The position numbers were made by a program, and so were the translations under genes. This document shows positions 56,891 to 64,000 of a stretch of 64,000 nt of DNA, in pieces. Numbering within the stretch: the first letter of the stretch is position 1; every line of letters starts with the position of its first letter. This DNA comes from Trinickia sp. Y13. Its GTDB lineage: Bacteria; Pseudomonadota; Gammaproteobacteria; Burkholderiales; Burkholderiaceae. Below the pieces are notes generated by a model. That model did no database searches. It saw only the letters and a program-made list of their open reading frames with translations, and was not told the origin of the DNA. The stretch lies in contig NZ_JAKWFK010000003.1 of the NCBI RefSeq assembly GCF_029522115.1, positions 1-64,000 of the forward strand. The letters are read 5' to 3'.

Positions 56891-57699
56891 TAGGCGATGT
56901 GCTCGCCGATGAAGCTGGCGATGAAGTAGTAGCTGTGGTCGTAGCCCGCACGCAGATTCAGTTCGAGCGGGTGTCCCGTTGCGTCGCAGGCTGCGCGCAA
57001 CAGTTCGGGCTTCAACTGCTTGTCGAGAAATTCGTCGCCGCCGCCTTGATCGATCCGTAGCGGCAAGCGGTCGGCCCCTGCTTTGACGAGCTCCACCGCG
57101 TCGTACTCTTTCCACGCTTGCCGATCGTCGCCGAGATAGGCCGTGAACGCCTTTTCGCCCCAAGGCACTTGGCTTGGGGCGACGATCGGCGAAAACGCCG
57201 ACACGCTGCGATAGCGTGCCGGGTTGCGCAGCGCGATGGTCAATGCGCCGTGCCCCCCCATCGAGTGTCCGCTGATCGAGCGCGCCTGAGTGGCGGGAAA
57301 TTGCGCTTCGATCAGTGCCGGGAGTTCTTCGACGACATAGTCGTACATGCGGTAATGCTTGGCCCACGGTTGCCGCGTAGCGTTGACATAAAAGCCGGCG
57401 CCCTTGCCCAGATCGTAGCTCGGATCGTCGGCCACCTCGTCTCCGCGGGGGCTCGTGTCCGGTGCGACGATGATGAGGCCGTGCTCCGCCGCGTAGCGTT
57501 GAGCGCCACTTTTCGTAATGAAGTTCTGCTCGGTGCAGGTGAGGCCAGATAGCCAGTACAGAACCGGGCAGGGCTGGCCGCGCAAGGCCGCGCTCGGCAA
57601 GTAAATGGCGAAGCGCATCTCGCACTGAAGGGTGGAGGAGGCATGCGTCCACACTTCCTGGTATCCCTCATGACAAACGTGTCGCTCAACGCGTTCCAT
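56869..57699 (-). CDS. fghA: S-formylglutathione hydrolase
   Basis: The 276-residue esterase has [37 protein letters not shown]. The nucleophile elbow is [11 protein letters not shown], and the catalytic Asp in [12 protein letters not shown] and the His in [12 protein letters not shown] complete the triad. It turns S-formylglutathione into formate and glutathione. ATG 57699 is chosen; a TTG nine bases upstream overlaps the gfa stop and is a possible alternative. It is the last gene of frmR-frmA-gfa-fghA. Confidence 0.96.
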   Translation of the reverse strand: MERVERHVCHEGYQEVWTHASSTLQCEMRFAIYLPSAALRGQPCPVLYWLSGLTCTEQNFITKSGAQRYAAEHGLIIVAPDTSPRGDEVADDPSYDLGKGAGFYVNATRQPWAKHYRMYDYVVEELPALIEAQFPATQARSISGHSMGGHGALTIALRNPARYRSVSAFSPIVAPSQVPWGEKAFTAYLGDDRQAWKEYDAVELVKAGADRLPLRIDQGGGDEFLDKQLKPELLRAACDATGHPLELNLRAGYDHSYYFIASFIGEHIAYHAKALR

Positions 57700-57704
57700 A
57701 TCGA

Positions 57705-58280
57705 TCAAGCCTCGCGGTAGGTGCCTTTGGCCTTGGCCGCATGCACGGCCAGGAGATCCATTAGTGCAGGACTCAGGCAGTCATACGGCTCGAGTCCTTT
57801 CTCGCGCAGCGTCTTGCGCACGTCGGCCATTGCGGACGGCGGCGTGCCGCTTTCGATGATGGACGAAACGAACGCGGCGAAACCAGGCCCTTCCCAGCCC
57901 GCGTCCTTCGACAGCTCCGTGTGAATGAAGTCGAGGCCGTAGAACGCATGGTCCTTGTTCTCGATGCGCCCGAACAAATGCTTGCCGCAACCGGTGCAGG
58001 CATGACGCTGAATCAGCGCCGAATCGTCAACGACCTTGAGCTTTTCACCGTGCGCCGTCACCGTCAGCTTGTCGCGCGGCACGACCCCCACTACGGAGAA
58101 TAGGGCGCCGGCGGGTTTCCAGCACTTCGTGCAGCCGCACGCGTGATTGAACAGCACCTGCGAATCCACGCGCACCTCCACGGGATCGGTTGCACATGAG
58201 CATCGCAAGGTGCCGCCCTTGAAATCGCTCGCGCCCTTCTGAATGCCGTGGTCGACGCTAGGGTGAATTGCCGTGGTCAT
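57705..58280 (-). CDS. gfa: S-(hydroxymethyl)glutathione synthase
   Basis: The 191-residue zinc protein has [29 protein letters not shown] and [30 protein letters not shown], the paired cysteine clusters of Gfa/CENP-V-like enzymes. It is thought to speed condensation of formaldehyde with glutathione. GGAGACAGGTC lies before the ATG. It lies 40 bp after frmA. Confidence 0.95.
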   Translation of the reverse strand: MTTAIHPSVDHGIQKGASDFKGGTLRCSCATDPVEVRVDSQVLFNHACGCTKCWKPAGALFSVVGVVPRDKLTVTAHGEKLKVVDDSALIQRHACTGCGKHLFGRIENKDHAFYGLDFIHTELSKDAGWEGPGFAAFVSSIIESGTPPSAMADVRKTLREKGLEPYDCLSPALMDLLAVHAAKAKGTYREA

Positions 58281-58320
58281 GACCTGTCTCCTGGTTGGGG
58301 TCAGTTGTTGTCGTTCGCGA

Positions 58321-59768
<1,448 letters not shown>

Positions 59769-59806
59769 TTTTCTCGCTAAGGGAACTGGGGTGCAGTATA
59801 AGGTAG

Positions 59807-59825
59807 CATACTGGGCGGCAGTATG
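59807..59825. promoter_or_regulatory. Candidate FrmR operator
   Basis: CATACTG (59807-59813) and CAGTATG (59819-59825) are perfect 7-bp arms around GGCGG, the AT-arm/GC-core form of FrmR/RcnR sites. A further half-site CAGTAT at 59794-59799 pairs with ATACTG at 59808-59813, so two dimers could bind side by side. It lies between frmR and the divergent MFS gene. Confidence 0.7.
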
Positions 59826-59971
59826 AAAGAAGGGATGAGAAATTGGCGCCGAGGGATTGATAGGGTACCTACCGTGCGCATCCTAAGATAGGGGTAGGTT
59901 TGTTCGGTAACCTATGGGGTGACGAACGGCCGCTGCTGTCCATAAGGTGGCGATACCGAGCAGGAGATACG

Positions 59972-61192
59972 GTGGACGAGATGCTCAATGCCGTTGGGGC
60001 GCCCAGCTATGGCGTGCGTGAAAGGCGCGCCGTGTGGACGATCGCGGTTGCCCAATTGCTTGGCACTTCGCTGTGGTTCAGCGCGAACGCCGCCATGCAC
60101 GATCTCAAGATGGACTGGAACCTGACCTCGGCCGATGTGGGTTGGCTCACGAATGCCGTTCAAGCCGGTTTCATCATAGGAACGCTCGTCTCTACGCTGA
60201 CTGGCATTGCCGACAGACTGCGCGCAAGCCGTGTATTTGCGGCATGCGGGTTGGCTGGGGCGTTATTGAACGCGCTTTTTGCGCTCTACGGTTCCGGCCT
60301 CGGGACAGCCATCGCGTTTCGGTTTGGCGTCGGCGTTGCGCTTGCCGGGATTTACCCCCTGGGGATGAAGCTGCTCGTCACGTGGGCGCCCTCGCGCGCG
60401 GCGCAGACGCTCGCTCTGCTCGTGGCCATGTTGACGCTTGGCACTGCCTCGGTCCATGCGATTCGCGCCACGTTCAGCGCGCTACCCTGGCAGTCGGCCG
60501 TGCTGGCCTCTTCGGCGCTGGCGACCATCGGGGCTATGATGGTCTACCGCCTGGGCGAAGGGCCGCATATCCGCGTTGCGACCAAGGCCGCGCGCTTCAA
60601 GGGAATCGGCAGCGTGCTCGGAGTGCGCGAATTCCGTGCTTCCGCGCTGGGGTATTTCGGACATATGTGGGAGTTGTACGCATTTTGGACTTTGACGCCC
60701 TTGCTCGTGCGGCACGCGTTCGGCGCTTCGGCTGAACACGCGGAAGCAGCCATAGCGTTTTGGTCGTTTGCCATCATCGCGATCGGCGCGGTGGGCTGCG
60801 TGGCCGGAGGCTCGCTGAGCAAGCGGATCGGTAGCGCTCGGACGGCCTGGGGCGCGTTGGCCATTTCGGGCACGATATGTGCCGCTTATCCACTGCTGGC
60901 TTCGCTCGGGACCTACGCCCAACTGGGGTTGCTGCTCGCGTGGGGCGTGAGCGTGATCGCGGACTCGCCGCAGTTTTCCGCGCTTTCCGTTCGGGCATGT
61001 CCTGCGCAGCAGATCGGCGGAGCGTTGACCTTACAAAACAGCCTTGGCTTTCTGCTTTCAGCGTGCTCGATTTTCGTGTCGACGAGCGCGTTCCCTGATA
61101 TCGACGTCCGGGTCGCGTTTCTGTTATTGCCCGGTCCGGTGTTCGGATTGGTCGCGATGATGCCGCTCTTGTCGAAGCGGCCGCGCTGGTAA
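59972..61192 (+). CDS. MFS transporter, CynX/YycB-like
   Basis: The 406-residue protein has about 12 membrane segments. [69 protein letters not shown] and GVREFRASALGYFGHMWELYAFW fit an MFS family of unknown substrate. The start is uncertain: GTG at 59972 lies 4 bp after AGGAGA (59962-59967), and ATG at 59981 lies 13 bp after it. It is divergent from frmR with the FrmR-type repeat in between, so formaldehyde-linked control is possible. Function unknown. Confidence 0.85.
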   Translation: MDEMLNAVGAPSYGVRERRAVWTIAVAQLLGTSLWFSANAAMHDLKMDWNLTSADVGWLTNAVQAGFIIGTLVSTLTGIADRLRASRVFAACGLAGALLNALFALYGSGLGTAIAFRFGVGVALAGIYPLGMKLLVTWAPSRAAQTLALLVAMLTLGTASVHAIRATFSALPWQSAVLASSALATIGAMMVYRLGEGPHIRVATKAARFKGIGSVLGVREFRASALGYFGHMWELYAFWTLTPLLVRHAFGASAEHAEAAIAFWSFAIIAIGAVGCVAGGSLSKRIGSARTAWGALAISGTICAAYPLLASLGTYAQLGLLLAWGVSVIADSPQFSALSVRACPAQQIGGALTLQNSLGFLLSACSIFVSTSAFPDIDVRVAFLLLPGPVFGLVAMMPLLSKRPRW

Positions 61193-61245
61193 GCGCCCGC
61201 GTTCCCGCACCATGATGCCGTAGCGGTAAATCCTAGGAGGCGACG

Positions 61246-61287
61246 ATGCCCATCCTGGCATTGGCGCCGTTGCGCGAACCTACTTGA
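61246..61287 (+). CDS. Possible 13-codon leader peptide
   Basis: A strong AGGAGG (61235-61240) precedes ATG 61246, which opens a 13-codon ORF (MPILALAPLREPT). Its stop overlaps the ATG of the next gene by one base (TGATG at 61285-61289). It is either a coupled leader or the remnant of a signal peptide whose frame is shifted relative to the next gene. Confidence 0.4.
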   Translation: MPILALAPLREPT

Positions 61288-61892
61288 TGACGGATGCTCG
61301 AATGCCGGATCGTGATCCGATTGCCGATGCGCAGGCGCGCTTCGATGCGCTCGCCAATTATCAGGTCACGCTCGCATCGGCCGCTGCGGGCGCCGAGCCG
61401 GTCGAGATAAGGTATAGCTATCGCAAGCCGGGCTTCGTTCGCATGGATTGCATCCGGCCGCATGCCGGCACGACGCTCGTCTACAGCCCTGAAACCGGGA
61501 AAGTCACGCTTTGGCCTTTCGGTTTCGGCAGGTTGCCCAAGCTCGCATTAAGCCCCGACAATCCCGTCATCCAGAGTCCGCAAGGGCATCGCATCGACCG
61601 GTCGGACATTGGCGTGCTGCTCGTCAATATTCGAGAGCTGCAACGACACGGCGATACCCAGGTGGTCGGCGTGGAGACCATCGGCACGCGCCGGGCGTCG
61701 CATGTGATCGTGACGGGCGAACCCGGGCAGAGGGTGGCGGGGGTGTGCCGCTACGAATTGTGGTTCGATCTCGGCCTGGGGCTGCCCGTCAAGGCGGCGA
61801 GCGAGGGGGCGTGGGGCAAGCTCATCGAGACAGTGCTGTTGGACGATTTGCGGATCGACGTGCCCGAGTCGCAACTCGGGCCGTTCAGCTAG
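61287..61892 (+). CDS. DUF1571-like protein
   Basis: The 201-residue product has DPIADAQARFDALANYQVTLASAA and EIRYSYRKPGFVRMDCIRPHAGTTLVYSPETGKVTLWPFGFG. PNQ-like VVGVETIGTRRASHVIV and YELWFDLGLGLPVKAASEG follow. This is the outer-membrane-lipoprotein-sorting-like (LolA/DUF1571) strand pattern. Such proteins normally have a signal peptide; this one has none, while a strong ribosome site and a 13-codon ORF lie just upstream in another frame. Function unknown. Confidence 0.75.
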   Translation: MTDARMPDRDPIADAQARFDALANYQVTLASAAAGAEPVEIRYSYRKPGFVRMDCIRPHAGTTLVYSPETGKVTLWPFGFGRLPKLALSPDNPVIQSPQGHRIDRSDIGVLLVNIRELQRHGDTQVVGVETIGTRRASHVIVTGEPGQRVAGVCRYELWFDLGLGLPVKAASEGAWGKLIETVLLDDLRIDVPESQLGPFS

Positions 61893-61960
61893 TCAGGAGT
61901 GCGAGCGCCGTATGGTCAAACAGACGTGTTTCATGGGCATGGCGCCGATCGATGCGCCCC

Positions 61961-62578
61961 TTACATCGGTGGCTTCACCCCGTTTTTCTCCACCACGATG
62001 CGTTGCGCCGTATAAGCCGATCCCATCGGGCTCGCAACCACGAACACTTGCTTGCCGGCCTGCAGATCGCTGCGCGTCGCCGGCGCGAACGTCACGACAG
62101 GCACGTTCTCCGGCACCGTGACCGCATTGGAGCCGCCCTTGTACGAGAGCTTCAGATTGCGTCCGTCGGTGCTTTGCACGACTTGGTCGACATTCGCGTT
62201 CGTCATCGTGCTGTTCGGACCCAGATCCCATGCGTAGTGGCCTTCGCCGGTGCCGCGCGCAGATTCGGGAAAAACCAGCACTTCGGTCGCGGTCAGCTTG
62301 CCGTCCACGCCCGTCATTGCCGCCGTGCCCACGAACGAGCCGGGCTTGATGTCTTGGAGCTTGATGTTCCTCAGCGCGTTGATGGGCGTGTCGCCCTTCA
62401 ACGAAATCTTCACGATATCGCCGCTGCGGCGATGCACGGTTAGCGTATCGGCCGAGAGCGCAACGATGTCGCCGCGGATGCGCGTGGGTTTGGCCGGCGT
62501 TTGAGCGAGCGCTGCGCAGGTGATGGAGGCCAGCGTCAACGTGGCGACGCTGGCAGTGAGTGTGCTTCGAATCGACAT
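61961..62578 (-). CDS. Secreted DUF5666-like beta-domain protein
   Basis: The 205-residue protein has a signal peptide (MSIRSTLTASVATLTLASIT, cleavage near 26 after ALA). The mature strands are IRGDIVALSADTLTVHRRSGDIVKISLKGD, LQDIKPGSFVGTAAMTGVDGKLTATEVLVFP and KQVFVVASPMGSAYTAQRIVVEKNG. The repeated RIRGDIVAL/DTLTV-type strands fit DUF5666-like OB-fold domains. AAGGAG precedes the ATG. It follows the molybdopterin oxidoreductase 41 bp downstream and may be its periplasmic partner. Function unknown. Confidence 0.85.
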   Translation of the reverse strand: MSIRSTLTASVATLTLASITCAALAQTPAKPTRIRGDIVALSADTLTVHRRSGDIVKISLKGDTPINALRNIKLQDIKPGSFVGTAAMTGVDGKLTATEVLVFPESARGTGEGHYAWDLGPNSTMTNANVDQVVQSTDGRNLKLSYKGGSNAVTVPENVPVVTFAPATRSDLQAGKQVFVVASPMGSAYTAQRIVVEKNGVKPPM

Positions 62579-62619
62579 GAAAGCTCCTTGAGTTGTCGAG
62601 GGTGATCGGACCGTGAACG

Positions 62620-63393
62620 TTAGGAACCGCCGAACCAGTTGTAGCCCTGGTTCTCCCAATAGCCGCCTGGGTATTCGTTGGTGACGGTGATGGCGACGAT
62701 GTGCTTGGGGTTCTTGTAGCCGAGCTTGGTGGGCATGCGCAGCTTCATCGGGAAGCCGTACTTCGGCGGCAGGATCTGGCCGTCGTAGGTGAGCGTGAGC
62801 AGCGTCTGGGCGTGAAGCGCGGTCGGCATGTCGATGCTCGTCGAATAGTTGTCGGCGCAGTGAAAGGCGACGTATTTCGCGCTCGTATCGGCTCCGGCGT
62901 GGGCCAGGACATGCGCGAAGCGCACGCCGCCCCACCGGCCGATCGCGCTCCAGCCCTCGATGCAGATATGCCGAGTGATCTGGCTTTCTTGCGGCATGGC
63001 ATGCAGCTCGTCGAGCGTCCATACGCGCTTGCCTTTCGCGAGACCGCCGATCGTGAGCTTGTAGCCGGACGGATCGACTTGCGGCACTTCGTCTATGTCG
63101 TAGAAGGCGTTGAACGGGAACGGGCGCGTGATCATGGACTCGGGATAAGTCGGCGCAAGCGCGTTCGGATCGAACAAGAGCGCTTGCACGTCGTCGTTGA
63201 ACCTCGACATCTTGCGCAGCATCGCGTTCACGGACTGGTCGTCGGTGATGCTGCAGCCCGAGAGCATCGCGAGGCCGCCGAGCGAAAGGATGCGCTTGCC
63301 GAACAACCGGCGCGCTGGCGCTTTCAATTCTTTCGCCGCGTCCTTGACGATGAGTTCGGCATCGGGCCTAACGAGAGAGCGTTTGAATGACAT
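62620..63393 (-). CDS. Molybdopterin-dependent oxidoreductase (MsrP/sulfite oxidase-like)
   Basis: The 257-residue protein has a twin-arginine-like start RRLFGKRILSLGGLAMLSGC in which LSGC is also a lipobox. The oxidoreductase domain has YKLTIGGLAKGKRVWTLDELHAMPQ, then HICIEGWSAIGRWGGVRFAHVL with the molybdenum-ligating Cys, and IDMPTALHAQTLLTL. VTVTNEYPGGYWENQGYNWFGGS is a typical family end. It lies after a cytochrome b gene, as in MsrPQ-like pairs. The substrate is unknown. Confidence 0.9.
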   Translation of the reverse strand: MSFKRSLVRPDAELIVKDAAKELKAPARRLFGKRILSLGGLAMLSGCSITDDQSVNAMLRKMSRFNDDVQALLFDPNALAPTYPESMITRPFPFNAFYDIDEVPQVDPSGYKLTIGGLAKGKRVWTLDELHAMPQESQITRHICIEGWSAIGRWGGVRFAHVLAHAGADTSAKYVAFHCADNYSTSIDMPTALHAQTLLTLTYDGQILPPKYGFPMKLRMPTKLGYKNPKHIVAITVTNEYPGGYWENQGYNWFGGS

Positions 63394-63417
63394 GGTCGAA
63401 TATCCGTTGGCGCGGCG

Positions 63418-64000
63418 TCACCGCCCGCGAATCATGAGCACGAGCGAGCGCGGCACGAGCGCCACCATCGCCACATGCACGACGAAGAACGCCACGAGAA
63501 AGCTCATGCCGAAAAAGTGCACGATGCGCGCGTTGTCGTAGCCGCCCATGAGCGTCCGTAGCAGCGGGAATTGCACCGATTTCCAGACGACGAGGCCGGA
63601 AAGCATGACGATGGCGAGGTCGGCGATGACCGCGAGATACGCAAGCTTTTGCACGGCGTTGTAATGAGCGAGATCGTCGTGGCCCAATTTGCCGCGCAGG
63701 GCGGCGTTCGCATCTTTGATGAGCGTCTTCACGCTCAACGGAAACAGGCGGCGCCGCAAACGCCCGGTTGCGACGTTCATCGCGAGGTAGGCCACGAAGT
63801 TGACGACCAATAACCACATCGCCGCAAAATGCCACTCGGTCGCGGCGCCGAGCCAGCCGCCCAACGTCACCGCGGACGGAAACGTCAGCGCTTGGAACAG
63901 GGGCGATGCGTTGTAGATTTGCCAGCCGCTCGTCACCATGATCACGATGGCGAGTGCGTTGATCCAGTGCGTGATGCGCAACCAGAGAGGCTGGGTAGGG
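63418..64000 (-). CDS. Cytochrome b561/b6-type membrane partner (partial)
   Basis: The 3' part of at least 193 codons is present; the 5' end runs off the window, since the frame stays open to base 64000. LRITHWINALAIVIMVTSGWQIYN, EWHFAAMWLLVVNFVAYLAMN, HYNAVQKLAYLAVIADLAIVMLSGLVVW and HFFGMSFLVAFFVVHVAMVAL give four helices with paired histidines for two haems. It lies 24 bp before the molybdopterin protein and probably supplies it with quinol electrons, or takes them from it. Confidence 0.88.
   Translation of the reverse strand, partial: PTQPLWLRITHWINALAIVIMVTSGWQIYNASPLFQALTFPSAVTLGGWLGAATEWHFAAMWLLVVNFVAYLAMNVATGRLRRRLFPLSVKTLIKDANAALRGKLGHDDLAHYNAVQKLAYLAVIADLAIVMLSGLVVWKSVQFPLLRTLMGGYDNARIVHFFGMSFLVAFFVVHVAMVALVPRSLVLMIRGR

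Overview
This 64 kb window is GC-rich and densely coded, and it looks like a chromosomal segment of a Burkholderiaceae bacterium (Burkholderia sensu lato, such as Paraburkholderia, Trinickia or relatives). The reasons are the red-type RuBisCO with CbbX, the glutathione-linked formaldehyde pathway, the XoxF/PQQ genes and the style of the aromatic catabolic genes. The genus is an inference. No rRNA, tRNA, CRISPR array, insertion sequence or phage gene was seen.

Left part (1-24.4 kb), aromatic catabolism. After the 3' end of etfA and a 3-hydroxyacyl-CoA dehydrogenase come a LacI regulator and a cluster of MFS transporter, FAH-family hydrolase, cytochrome b561 and two YceI proteins. Next are pobA with its divergent AraC regulator, a second paralogous MFS transporter and a porin. 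A hydroxycinnamate block follows: two MarR regulators, an amidohydrolase, ech, fcs, aryl-alcohol dehydrogenase and vdh. Then come vanA-vanB-vanR and an HSL-type esterase. Together these can take ferulate or p-coumarate to vanillate or 4-hydroxybenzoate, and then to protocatechuate. VanAB releases the methoxyl carbon as formaldehyde.

Middle part (24.6-36.7 kb), quinoprotein machinery. A tightly overlapped moxR-mxaSACKL operon lies beside a PQQ-associated beta-propeller gene. It converges on an operon of cytochrome b561 and pqqBCDE. An amino-acid kinase of the MfnE type and a detached 24-residue pqqA follow. There is no mxaFI in the window.

Right part (37-64 kb), C1 oxidation and CO2 fixation. 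cbbLSXFPT is followed by an orphan sigma-54 activator, a small secreted cysteine protein, mtdB and xoxF-xoxG-xoxJ with a secreted protein of unknown function. Next come cbbR-cbbZ-cbbA-cbbY and the formaldehyde-to-formate operon frmR-frmA-gfa-fghA. The end holds an MFS gene, a DUF1571-like protein, a DUF5666-like protein and a Tat-type molybdopterin oxidoreductase with a cytochrome b partner that runs off the edge.

Read together, methanol (XoxF) and aromatic methoxyl groups (VanAB) feed formaldehyde into a glutathione pathway, and possibly an H4MPT pathway. The CO2 that results can be refixed by the Calvin cycle. Several repeated DNA motifs appear to tie these units into regulons: a 15-bp GTTAT-N5-ATAAC palindrome at hydroxycinnamate genes, a 17-bp motif upstream of methylotrophy genes, and a 21-bp near-repeat before both cbb blocks.
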